This document shows, in pieces, positions 1-7,183 of a stretch of DNA of 13,671 nt. Each line of letters begins with the position of its first letter. Position 1 is the first letter of the stretch. Both the position numbers and the translations under genes were made by a program. The stretch covers positions 1-13,671 of the forward strand of contig JAFAWJ010000151.1 in assembly GCA_019242065.1 (NCBI GenBank), read 5' to 3'. The notes below the pieces were generated by a model. The model saw only the letters and a list, made by a program, of their open reading frames with translations, was not told the DNA's origin and made no database searches. The DNA comes from Chloroflexota bacterium. Lineage in GTDB: Bacteria > Chloroflexota > UBA6077 > CF-72.

Positions 1-20
1 AAGGGCTGTGCCGCCGCCAC
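1..20 (-). CDS. Possible 5' end of the next gene (partial)
   Basis: A GTG codon at 20-18 directly follows the TAG stop of the DppC-type permease and opens a frame reading V-A-A-A-Q-P to the window edge. A GAGG ribosome-binding motif (complement of 30-33) lies nine bases upstream, inside the end of the permease gene. In dipeptide/oligopeptide importer operons the next gene after the second permease is usually an ABC ATPase, so a DppD-type ATPase is the natural guess. Only six codons are visible, so the product is inferred from position alone. Confidence 0.35.
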
Positions 21-923
21 CTAGATTTGCCTCAACCGCGGGTCGAGCCGGTCACGCAGCCAGTCGCCGAGGAAGTTGCCTGACAGCACGACCATCCCGA
101 TCGCCAGGCCAGGGAAGAACGAGATCCACCAGGCGGTGTCGATCAGACCGCGGCCGTCCGAGACCATCGAGCCCCACGTCGGTGTCGGCGGCGGAATGCC
201 GGCACCGAGATAACTCAGCGCCGACTCGATCAAAATGACGAGCCCCACCGAGAGGGTCGCCAGGATCAGCAGCGGATTCACCACGTTGGGAAAGACGTGT
301 GTCACCATGATGCGCAAGGGCGAACAGCCAATGATGCGCGCCTGCAAGACGAAGTCAGCATTGCGCAACTTCAGCACCTCGCCGCGGATCAGGCGCGCGT
401 AGCCGGCCCACCCGAGGAGCGAGATTGCCAGGACGACGGTCGTAAACGACGGGCCCAGGGTGACCGCCAGCAGCAGCGCAATCAGGATGGCCGGGAACGC
501 CAGACTGATGTCGGTGATGCGCATGAGCAGGCTATCCAGCCAGCCACCGAAATAGCCGCTGACAATACCCAGGACGGTGCCGATCACGCCCGTGATGAGG
601 ATGACCAGCAGCGACACGCTCAGCGAGACGCGGGCGCCCCAGATGATGCGGCTGAGGACATCACGCCCCAGTTTGTCGGTGCCCAGGAGGTGGGCACCCG
701 AGCCACCCGCGAAGGCCGGCGGATCGAGCCGGGCACTCAGCGAGGTCTGCAGCGGATCGTAGGGTGAGATCTGGCCCGCGAAGATGGCGCCGAGGATCAT
801 GATCGTCAGCACCGTCACGGGGATCAGGAAGTTGAGTTGAAGGAAGATGTCCCAGCGCCGCGCCGGGCGACGGCGTTCGCTGGCATCGACGAGGATCTCT
901 GGCCGACCGAGTGCGACGTCCAT
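21..923 (-). CDS. ABC transporter permease, DppC/OppC type (peptide/nickel family)
   Basis: Inner-membrane permease of a dipeptide/oligopeptide-type ABC importer, pairing with the DppB-type permease just upstream. It has 300 residues, normal for the family. A cytoplasmic N-terminal tail (about 1-28) precedes the first membrane helix (about 30-50). The family motif LGTDKLGRDVLSRIIWGAR (80-98) precedes the core helices, which lie at about 100-122, 140-172, 215-235 and 265-285. The ATPase-contact (EAA) loop is around 195-215 (ARIIGCSPLRI, then HVFPNVVNP). The typical segment SYLGAGIPPPTPTWGSM is at 237-253. The start is ATG, 12 bases after the stop of the upstream permease, with only a weak AGTAGGT ribosome site. 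Family assignment is firm; the substrate cannot be read from the permease. Confidence 0.93.
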   Translation of the reverse strand: MDVALGRPEILVDASERRRPARRWDIFLQLNFLIPVTVLTIMILGAIFAGQISPYDPLQTSLSARLDPPAFAGGSGAHLLGTDKLGRDVLSRIIWGARVSLSVSLLVILITGVIGTVLGIVSGYFGGWLDSLLMRITDISLAFPAILIALLLAVTLGPSFTTVVLAISLLGWAGYARLIRGEVLKLRNADFVLQARIIGCSPLRIMVTHVFPNVVNPLLILATLSVGLVILIESALSYLGAGIPPPTPTWGSMVSDGRGLIDTAWWISFFPGLAIGMVVLSGNFLGDWLRDRLDPRLRQI

Positions 924-935
924 CTGACCTACTTT

Positions 936-1850
936 TTACAGCCTGATTCTAGGGTCAACGTACGCGTACGTAAGGTCGACCAGCAAGTTGATCACCAGTA
1001 CCAGCAGGGCGACCATCACGGTGATGCCCTCGACGACAGGAAAATCACGGCCCGACACGGCCGTCACCAGCAGACGGCCAACACCTGGCCAGGCGAACAC
1101 GTTTTCCAGGATAACCGCGCCCGTGATCAAGCCAGCAAAGATAGCGCCCGCGGCGGTGAGCGGCGCTATCAGCGCATTGCGAAAGGCATGCTTCCAGATC
1201 ACCGTGCGCTCAGGCATGCCTTTGATGCGCGCCATTTTCACGTACTCGCTCCCGAGCACGTCAAGCATGCTCGAGCGCACCAACCGCAGCATGCCCGGCA
1301 TCAGAAAGAAGGCAAGCACCAGCACCGGCAGTACGTAATGCGACGGGTCACCGGTGCCCGAGGTAGGCAGGAGTTGCCAGTGGACTGAAAAAATGTAGAT
1401 GCCGACGATGGCCACCCAGAAACCGGGCAGCGCCTGCCCCAGGACGGCCACGAACTTCACGCCGTTGTCCAGCCAGGAATCGCGTTTGGTCGCCGCCATC
1501 ACACCCAGCACCAGGGCCAGGCCGATGCCGACGACGAACGCTCCACCGCCCAGGGCAAGGGAATTCGGCAGGGCCTCGCCAATCATGGTCGTCACCGGCC
1601 GGCGCTGAATCAGCGAGTCGCCCAGGTCACCTCGAGCCAGACCACTGACAAAGATCCAGTACTGCTCCGGATACGACTTGTCCAGGCCTAACTGAGCGCG
1701 GATATTGGCGAGGTCCGCATCGGTGGTCGTGGCAGTCCGCATGAGGTCCACCGGGTCACCGGAGGCGCGCACCAGGACAAAAATCAGCAACGACATCCCG
1801 AGCAGGGAGACAAATGTTTGCAGCAGTCGAATGAGGATTACGCGGCCCAT
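936..1850 (-). CDS. ABC transporter permease, DppB/OppB type (peptide/nickel family)
   Basis: First membrane permease of the peptide-type importer, 304 residues. The N-terminal helix (about 5-28) ends in the family pattern FVLVRASGDPVD, followed by the periplasmic segment with LGLDKSYPEQYW (54-65) and GDLGDSL. Further helices are at about 98-120, 136-158, 172-190, 228-250 and 275-297. The EAA loop is at 207-231 (ARIKGMPERTVIWKHAFRNA). The motifs ENVFAWPGVGRLL and RDFPVVEG (249-275) are typical of DppB/OppB proteins. The start is ATG, with CAGGA about nine bases upstream, in the 15-base gap after the lipoprotein stop. It is co-transcribed with the binding protein and the second permease. Complete, nothing unusual. 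Confidence 0.94.
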   Translation of the reverse strand: MGRVILIRLLQTFVSLLGMSLLIFVLVRASGDPVDLMRTATTTDADLANIRAQLGLDKSYPEQYWIFVSGLARGDLGDSLIQRRPVTTMIGEALPNSLALGGGAFVVGIGLALVLGVMAATKRDSWLDNGVKFVAVLGQALPGFWVAIVGIYIFSVHWQLLPTSGTGDPSHYVLPVLVLAFFLMPGMLRLVRSSMLDVLGSEYVKMARIKGMPERTVIWKHAFRNALIAPLTAAGAIFAGLITGAVILENVFAWPGVGRLLVTAVSGRDFPVVEGITVMVALLVLVINLLVDLTYAYVDPRIRL

Positions 1851-1865
1851 GGTGTGCGGTCCTGA

Positions 1866-3641
1866 CTACGCGGAAGCGTGCTGGATGCCGCCGTAGGCAT
1901 CCCAGATACTCAGGTTGGTTCCGGTCGTAAACGCGCCGACGTTCTGACCGACGACGAAATAGGTAGGCACGGTCACCAGCTCGACGTTGACCCACATCGT
2001 GTCATACGCGTAGTGCATCATGTCCTGCCAGAGCTGCTTGGATTTGGCGTCGTCGAGCTCGGTCGTCGCCGCGGCGTACATCTGGTCGGCAGTCGTGTCG
2101 TTGCTGGTGGTGTGCACACCGGTCGACGTGAACATGTTGGCGGAGTGATACACGTTGTTGAAGAACGTGGGGCTCACCCACGGCCAGATCGCGCCCACCT
2201 GCTTGTCGGTAGGATCCTTGGCCCGCACGAACACCAGGCCGTTGTAGACCGGTGTATCGACAACCTGGATGTCGACGTTGACACCTACGGCTTGCCAGTA
2301 ACCCTGCAAGATCTGCATCAAGTCGGCGGCGACGGCGGTGGTGTACAGCTCGATGGTCTGTGGATTGAACTTGCCCGGATACCCCGCGTCTTGCAGGAGC
2401 TGTTTGGCTTTGTCCGGATCGTACGCGTCTGGTACGAAGCTGGAGTCGAAGCCCCAGGTTTGCTCGCTGAAGAACCACCAGCCGCCTGGCTTGGCAAAAC
2501 CTTTGTAATAGGTATCGCTCATCTCCTGGCGATTGATCGCGTACGACATCGCCTGGCGGACTCGGATGTCGGAGGTGGGCCCCTGGGTCATGAACGTACC
2601 CGGAAAACTGATGTTCGCGTTCGTCGGCAGACCCACCTCTTGCAGGCGGTAGCCGTTGTTTTTCAGCTCGACGAGCCGGTCGAACGATACGTTGGTGATG
2701 AGGTCCACGTCACCCCGTTCAATCTGCGCCACACGCGTTGCCTCTTCGGGCACCAGCGTCTCGGTGATATGTTGCCACTGCGGCTTGGTGGCGCCCCAGT
2801 ACTCAGTATTGGCGTCGAACTCCATGCTGGTCTTCGGCACCCACTTGGAGTACTTGTAGGGTCCGGAGCCGATGGGTTGGGCCCGGAAGCCGTCCTCGCC
2901 GACCGAGTTGTAGTAGTTCATGGGCAGGATGCGCGTCCACGCGAACGGAATCTTCAGCGGCCACTCAGGGCGTTGGGCCTGAAAAATAACCGTGGAGTCG
3001 TCTGGAGCGGTGATCGAAGCGTTGTTCTTGAGAATGTACGGCGACCAGGGATTCGTCGATTCCTGGGAACCGAAGCGCTGAAGGGAGAACACCACGTCGG
3101 CGGAAGTGAGCGGATCGCCGTTGTGGAACTTGATCCCGTTGCGGATCTTGAAGGTCCACGTCAAGCCGTCTGGACTCAGGTCGTAGCTTTCGGCCACGCT
3201 GCCGACCACGTTGCCGGTCGGGTCGAAGGTCAGCAGCGCGTCATACATGGCCCAACCCCAGAACGACTCGATGTTGACGGGGTCCATCGACTCGTTGCCG
3301 AAGTCGGCATTGGCAAACCGCAGATTGCCGGTCGGGGCACCGCCAGCGGCCGCGGCGGACGGCGCGGTTGTCGGCGGGGAGGTCGGGGCAGCCGCGGGGG
3401 CGGTGGTCGGTGCGGCCGGGGCGGCGGTGGGCGCCGCGGCGACTGGCGCCGTCGTCGGCGCGACCTGGGGAGCGGTCGTGGGCGGTGCGGCGGCAGCGGG
3501 CGTGGCGCTCGGGGGCGAGGCGGCGGGACCGCAGGCCGCCAGGAGGGTGGCGGCGCCCAGGGCCGTGCCGCCGATCCGTAGCAGGAACGAACGGCGGCTC
3601 CAGGTCTGAATCTGAAGTGCGTTGCTCGGCGGCGTAGTCAC
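1866..3641 (-). CDS. Extracellular solute-binding lipoprotein, family 5 (peptide/nickel ABC importer)
   Basis: Substrate receptor of the importer, 591 residues. The N-terminus carries a twin-arginine signal WSRRSFLLRIGG (14-25) and a lipobox ending LAAC, so Cys37 should be lipid-modified after Tat export. Residues 38-103 are a Pro/Ala/Thr-rich tether. The family 5 binding fold runs from about 105 to the end. It shows MDPVNIES near its start, LSPDGLTWTFKIRNGIKFHN with DPLTSADVVFSLQR, the PIGSGPYKY segment, DIRVRQAMSYAINR, and DPDKAKQLLQDAGYPG. Length fits the family plus tether. The start is GTG with GGGGAGG four bases upstream, slightly close; no other in-frame start keeps the whole Tat signal. 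The ligand may be a peptide, opine, nickel chelate or sugar oligomer; the sequence does not decide. Membrane-anchored on the outer face in a monoderm cell. Confidence 0.95.
   Translation of the reverse strand: MTTPPSNALQIQTWSRRSFLLRIGGTALGAATLLAACGPAASPPSATPAAAAPPTTAPQVAPTTAPVAAAPTAAPAAPTTAPAAAPTSPPTTAPSAAAAGGAPTGNLRFANADFGNESMDPVNIESFWGWAMYDALLTFDPTGNVVGSVAESYDLSPDGLTWTFKIRNGIKFHNGDPLTSADVVFSLQRFGSQESTNPWSPYILKNNASITAPDDSTVIFQAQRPEWPLKIPFAWTRILPMNYYNSVGEDGFRAQPIGSGPYKYSKWVPKTSMEFDANTEYWGATKPQWQHITETLVPEEATRVAQIERGDVDLITNVSFDRLVELKNNGYRLQEVGLPTNANISFPGTFMTQGPTSDIRVRQAMSYAINRQEMSDTYYKGFAKPGGWWFFSEQTWGFDSSFVPDAYDPDKAKQLLQDAGYPGKFNPQTIELYTTAVAADLMQILQGYWQAVGVNVDIQVVDTPVYNGLVFVRAKDPTDKQVGAIWPWVSPTFFNNVYHSANMFTSTGVHTTSNDTTADQMYAAATTELDDAKSKQLWQDMMHYAYDTMWVNVELVTVPTYFVVGQNVGAFTTGTNLSIWDAYGGIQHASA
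3342..3521 (-). repeat. Low-complexity Pro/Ala/Thr tether-coding segment
   Basis: Codes for residues 41-100 of the binding lipoprotein. It is a degenerate tandem run of P, A and T with recurring units such as TTAP, AAPT and APTT, with no charged residues. Such tethers hold lipoprotein binding domains away from the membrane. The DNA is extremely GC-rich and quasi-repetitive, so length change by slippage is plausible, as is assembly error. Confidence 0.8.
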
Positions 3642-3645
3642 GATG

Positions 3646-3652
3646 CCTCCCC
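3646..3652 (-). promoter_or_regulatory. Ribosome binding site of the binding lipoprotein gene
   Basis: GGGGAGG on the minus strand, four bases before the GTG start at 3641. It is a strong Shine-Dalgarno match with short spacing, and it supports this GTG as the start that includes the Tat signal. Confidence 0.6.
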
Positions 3653-3685
3653 GATGTAGCTGCCCAATCCCGATTGCGCTGGTGT

Positions 3686-3705
3686 GTGTGCCCCGAAGTG
3701 TGCCC
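3686..3705. repeat. Direct repeat of GTGTGCCC with 12-base period
   Basis: GTGTGCCC occurs at 3686-3693 and again at 3698-3705 on the plus strand, start to start 12 bases. On the minus strand this reads GGGCACAC, TTCG, GGGCACAC. It lies upstream of the lipoprotein ribosome site and abuts the palindrome, so it could be part of a regulator site, although a short repeat in GC-rich DNA can be chance. Confidence 0.3.
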
Positions 3706-3722
3706 TAAACCTCCAGGGTTAG
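3705..3722. repeat. Imperfect palindrome, possible operator or 5' leader hairpin
   Basis: On the minus strand CTAACCC and GGTTTAG flank a TGGA loop: seven paired positions with one mismatch. It lies just downstream of the TATGAT candidate, where a repressor site or leader hairpin would sit. There is no U-tract, so it is not a terminator. The signal is modest and could be chance. Confidence 0.3.
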
Positions 3723-3727
3723 CCAGA

Positions 3728-3733
3728 ATCATA
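3728..3733 (-). promoter_or_regulatory. Candidate -10 element (TATGAT) for the importer operon
   Basis: TATGAT matches five of six bases of the sigma-70 -10 consensus and lies 86 bases upstream of the lipoprotein GTG. The only good -35 hexamer, TTGACC at 3762-3767, is 28 bases away, too far for a standard promoter, and no good -35 sits at 16-18 bases. It is therefore only a weak candidate. Confidence 0.25.
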
Positions 3734-3814
3734 CATCGGCGTCAGAAGCGGCTGGCCAGGTGGTCAAATAGCGAACGAACTAGCTGACATTGTCGAGATA
3801 GTTGATCTGCCACG

Positions 3815-4645
3815 TCAGAACTGCAGGGTTTGCTCGGCGTACGCCACCCGCTCCCTGATGGGCCGCTGCTCTTCGAACGACCAGCACGCGTCCAGCACCG
3901 CGTGGACCAGGCACCAGGCGCGCGCGCGTTGTGGGTCGAGGTCCAGTTCCGCGCACAGCGTCTCCAGCCGACGCCGATTGACGGGCGGCGGCACCCACTC
4001 GGGATTGCGCAAGAACTGACACACGTCGAAACACGCGTCACCGCACAGTCCCTTGGGGTCGATGGCTAACCATCCGGCTCGCTCCGAGCGGAGCACGTTG
4101 AAGTGGTGAAGGTCGCCGTGCAGGACCACGGGTGTGCGGGTACTTGCCAGCAGTTCCGCTCGAAGCGTGTCCGCACGCTCGAAGAGACTGACCGGAAAAC
4201 CGTCGACTCCATGTGTCAACGCAGCCCGGTTGCGGTCGTAAGCGGCGCACCAGGACTCTAGCGAGCGCAATCCACGCTGTTCAGACGCCGGCCGCCAGAG
4301 ACCGCGCAGGACTCCAGCCGCGATGCGCGTGGCGGTGTCGGAGTCTTCTTCCACTTCTACGAGCATGCTGCCTGGCTCGACGCGCTCCAGCAAGAGGCCG
4401 CCGAGGTCCGGCTCGGCAGCCAGGAGTCGGACCGCGCCGCGACCGTCCCAGATCTCCAGCGCACGGATCTCCGAGCGTGTCTCGTTGATGTTCGAGCTGA
4501 CCTTCAGCACACACAGCGTGCCGTTGTCCAGGCGGGCGCGGATCACAGAATTTCCATAGCTTCCGGGCGTAACGCGGAACGGGGTGGCGAGGTCCAGGTT
4601 CCAGCGGGCAGCCAGCCACGCGACCCGCTGATCAAGGGTGTCCAC
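3815..4645 (-). CDS. Aminoglycoside/hydroxyurea phosphotransferase family kinase (streptomycin 6-kinase-like)
   Basis: Cytosolic small-molecule kinase that would transfer phosphate from ATP to a hydroxyl group. At 276 residues it is the length of APH(6)-type streptomycin kinases. Visible are the glycine-rich N-lobe (PGSYGNSVIRARL, 27-39), likely ATP-binding Lys48 in CVLKVS, and Glu59 in ETRSEIRALEIWDG. The catalytic loop is VLHGDLHHFNVL (174-185) with Asp178 as base, and WLAIDPKGLCGD (192-203) carries the metal-binding Asp196. HGDLHH followed by IDPKGL.GD is the signature of the streptomycin/hydroxyurea kinase family rather than generic APH or choline kinases. The start is GTG, two bases after the dikinase stop, with no strong ribosome site, so coupled translation is likely. 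All catalytic residues look intact. True substrate unknown: environmental members need not confer resistance. Confidence 0.88.
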   Translation of the reverse strand: MDTLDQRVAWLAARWNLDLATPFRVTPGSYGNSVIRARLDNGTLCVLKVSSNINETRSEIRALEIWDGRGAVRLLAAEPDLGGLLLERVEPGSMLVEVEEDSDTATRIAAGVLRGLWRPASEQRGLRSLESWCAAYDRNRAALTHGVDGFPVSLFERADTLRAELLASTRTPVVLHGDLHHFNVLRSERAGWLAIDPKGLCGDACFDVCQFLRNPEWVPPPVNRRRLETLCAELDLDPQRARAWCLVHAVLDACWSFEEQRPIRERVAYAEQTLQF

Positions 4646-4647
4646 GC

Positions 4648-7182
4648 CTACGTGGACAGACGCTCAACGCGACCGCGGCCGCCATCCACACGCACATGGT
4701 CGCCCGTGTGCAGGCGTCGTGTCGCGGAGCCGGTGCCGACCACGGCCGGGATGCCGAGCTCGCGCGCGACGATGGCGGCGTGTGACAGCGGCGCGCCGAC
4801 GTCGGTGACGATCGCGGCGGCGCGTGGGAACAGCGGCGTCCAGCCGACATTGGTGACGGAGGTCACCAGGATTTCACCGGGCTCGAGTGACTCGGCGGCC
4901 TCAGGCGACTCGAGCACGCGCGCGGTGCCCTCGGCAATGCCCGGGGCGCCAGGCAGGCCCGAGATAGTGGCATCGCTCGTCGTCTGCGCCGCACTGGCTG
5001 TTGCCGAGTAAAAATCCGTACGTCGATGCGGATCGGCAGCCCACGTGAACGGGTCAAAAGCGCCGCGGATCAAGACTGGGTACGCGGGCAACGCCGCGTA
5101 ACGCGAGTACGCCGTGTGGCGACTGGCCACCCGGCTGAGCGGCCCGCGTTCGCCACCGAGCACGCGCAGCAGCTCGTCGATCGGTAGGAAAAAGACGTTC
5201 TCCGCGCGGTCCAAGAGCGCCCCTGCGCGCACGTAGAACGTCCGCAAGGGCCAGAACACGCGCACGACTTCCGAGCGCGCCGCTTCCCGCGCCTGATATG
5301 CGCGCCTGGCCCGCGCGACCTGCTTGCGCACCGAGCGCGCCTGCTTCGGCGTGCGCTGAGCGAGCCGCTGCCAGGCGGCCGCCGTGGCGGTCTGACGACG
5401 GGCGAGCAGGCCGCTGGCGTCCACCGGCGCCGCGCGCAGACCTTCGAGCTGGCGATCGATCCAGTCCACATCTTCGGCTGGGCGAGGCAGCGACACCTCG
5501 AACTCGTGTGGACCGCGATGACCGTAGCGGCGGGCGTAGGCCTCGCGCGACAACTCGCCGCGCGCCACCTGTTCCAATCCGAGCAGCGGCTCCAGGCTGG
5601 CCAGCTGGCCGCCCGCGCCTGTCGAGCCCGTCAGCAAGAGATCGGCGTCAGCCTCGCCGACGACGTTGGCGATGGCGCCGCGGGTGCGCAGCAAGGCGCC
5701 GCTGTCGCGGCGCGTGGCGGCCTCGAGCATGGCACACGCCTCGTCGAACAACGGTCCCAGCTCGGCGTACCACAGACGGCGCAATTCAGACGGCGTTGCC
5801 GTCGCCTCGATGTGCCGCAGCACGGCTTCGACGCGAGACGGCGCGGCGCTCACGAACGCGTCGAAGCGGCGCAGGTTATCGCGCACACGCACCTGCAGAT
5901 GCAGCGCGGCCGGCAGCAGCTCGCGCAGCATACGCCAGCGCGGCACGTGCACCAGCGGAATCTCGACGTCGTCGGGAATCTGGCCGAAGGTCTGCTCGAG
6001 CAGCGAGACCAGCTTTGTGCGCGACATGAAGATGATGCTGGCCTGCGTCGCGGTCAGGCTCAGGTTCATGTACAGCCGACCGCCGATGTTGCCGACGGGA
6101 CTGTAGCCAGCGGTGAAGTTGGCTTGCATCGCCCCGTAGATAAAGCGCTGGATCAGCGACCAGGTGGCGGGTGTCATGACGTCGGGGACCGCCTCGCCGA
6201 GGTTGGCGCTGGTCCACAGCAAGTCGCCCAGGCGCGAATCGTTCCACTCCTCGGTGGGCGAGGTGGTGATCGGCCGCGCTTGCAGGAGGGCGATCTGGCC
6301 GCCGCTCAGGGCCCACTCCAGGTCCATGGGCTGGGCGTACAGCGCCTCGACGCGCAGGCCGAGGGCGACCAGCTCACGGGTGAGCTCGGGTGTCAGCACG
6401 GCTTTGTGTTGTTGTTCGGCCGCGACCGGTTGTTCGACCGTTCCCAACTCCGTGGCGACGGTCATGCGCGTCTTGTCGCCGATGGTCTGGCGCAGGATCG
6501 CGTTCGTGTTGCGATCGACGACCACGATGTCGGGGGTAACCGCGCCGCTCACCAGACTTTCGCCCAGGCCCCAGGTGGCGTTGATCGTTAGCTGGCGCGC
6601 GTCGCCCGAGACGGGGTCGACGGTGAACAGCACGCCTGAGGCGTCGGCTTGGACCATGACCTGGACGACGACGGCCAGGCTGACCGTCTCCGAGTTGATT
6701 CCAGCGCGACTCCGATAGGTGATGGCGCGGGTCGTAAACAGTGAGGCCCAGCAGCGACGCACGGCGTCGACCAGCGCGCGTTCGCCGTTGACGTTGAGAA
6801 ACGTGTCCTGCTGGCCGGCGAAGGACAGGTCGGCCAGGTCCTCGGCGGTGGCCGACGAGCGCACCGCCACGCGGGCCTCTTCGGATCCAAGGGCGCGGTA
6901 GGGCGTCGTGATCGCCTCCAGGACCTCGTCGGGAATGCTGGCGTGGTCGAAGAGTTCGCGACTGGTGGCTTCCGCGTCGGGTTCGCTGGCGGCGGCTGTG
7001 ATGCGGGCTTGCAGATTGTTCGCCGCCACCACGCGTCGATATGCGGCCGTGGTGATGACAAAGCCGTCGGGCACGGGCAAGCCCGCGCGGGCCAACCGCG
7101 CCAGTGACGCCGCCTTGCCGCCGACCAGGTCGAGGTGAGCGCGGTCGCTCGCCAGCGGCAGCCACAGGTCCGACGCTGTCAG
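4648..7182 (-). CDS. PEP-synthase-like dikinase with rifampicin phosphotransferase architecture
   Basis: ATP-dependent dikinase that phosphorylates a swinging histidine and passes the phosphate to a substrate. From a CTG start at 7182 it has 844 residues, close to rifampicin phosphotransferases (about 870). An N-terminal ATP-binding domain (about 15-320) shows LVGGKAASLARL with Lys23, VRSSATAEDLADLSFAGQQ, VQADASGVLFTVDPVSG, WGLGESLVSG and LLQARPI. A helical middle domain (about 325-745) is the variable substrate-binding part. The C-terminal histidine domain has TDVGAPLSHAAIVARELG with catalytic His801. The PEP-binding barrel of true PEP synthase is absent. The nearest in-frame TTG, at 7095, would delete the GGK motif. 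No ATG or GTG lies in frame between 7095 and 7182; CTG 7182 is one base after the Rieske stop. Function could instead be a PigC-like ligase or other phosphotransferase. Confidence 0.85.
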   Translation of the reverse strand: MTASDLWLPLASDRAHLDLVGGKAASLARLARAGLPVPDGFVITTAAYRRVVAANNLQARITAAASEPDAEATSRELFDHASIPDEVLEAITTPYRALGSEEARVAVRSSATAEDLADLSFAGQQDTFLNVNGERALVDAVRRCWASLFTTRAITYRSRAGINSETVSLAVVVQVMVQADASGVLFTVDPVSGDARQLTINATWGLGESLVSGAVTPDIVVVDRNTNAILRQTIGDKTRMTVATELGTVEQPVAAEQQHKAVLTPELTRELVALGLRVEALYAQPMDLEWALSGGQIALLQARPITTSPTEEWNDSRLGDLLWTSANLGEAVPDVMTPATWSLIQRFIYGAMQANFTAGYSPVGNIGGRLYMNLSLTATQASIIFMSRTKLVSLLEQTFGQIPDDVEIPLVHVPRWRMLRELLPAALHLQVRVRDNLRRFDAFVSAAPSRVEAVLRHIEATATPSELRRLWYAELGPLFDEACAMLEAATRRDSGALLRTRGAIANVVGEADADLLLTGSTGAGGQLASLEPLLGLEQVARGELSREAYARRYGHRGPHEFEVSLPRPAEDVDWIDRQLEGLRAAPVDASGLLARRQTATAAAWQRLAQRTPKQARSVRKQVARARRAYQAREAARSEVVRVFWPLRTFYVRAGALLDRAENVFFLPIDELLRVLGGERGPLSRVASRHTAYSRYAALPAYPVLIRGAFDPFTWAADPHRRTDFYSATASAAQTTSDATISGLPGAPGIAEGTARVLESPEAAESLEPGEILVTSVTNVGWTPLFPRAAAIVTDVGAPLSHAAIVARELGIPAVVGTGSATRRLHTGDHVRVDGGRGRVERLST

Positions 7183-7183
7183 C

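Larger units (their letters stand above)
3642..3814. other. Intergenic region upstream of the ABC importer operon
   Basis: The 173 bases between the antibiotic-kinase-like gene and the binding lipoprotein gene form the largest non-coding gap in the window. They have lower GC than the genes and contain the likely control region of the importer. Read on the minus strand it holds TTGACC (3762-3767), TATGAT (3728-3733), an imperfect palindrome (3705-3722) and an eight-base direct repeat (3686-3705). I see no hairpin followed by a T-run, so no convincing intrinsic terminator for the upstream genes. Confidence 0.6.

Noticed and set aside
1878..3581. 567-codon plus-strand frame opposite the binding lipoprotein
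   Set aside because: It mirrors the lipoprotein gene; its Gly/Arg-rich end is simply the reverse complement of the Pro/Ala/Thr tether.
3728..3767. TTGACC and TATGAT as a complete sigma-70 promoter
   Set aside because: The spacer is 28 bases, well beyond the usable 15-19; only the -10-like box is kept, as a weak candidate.
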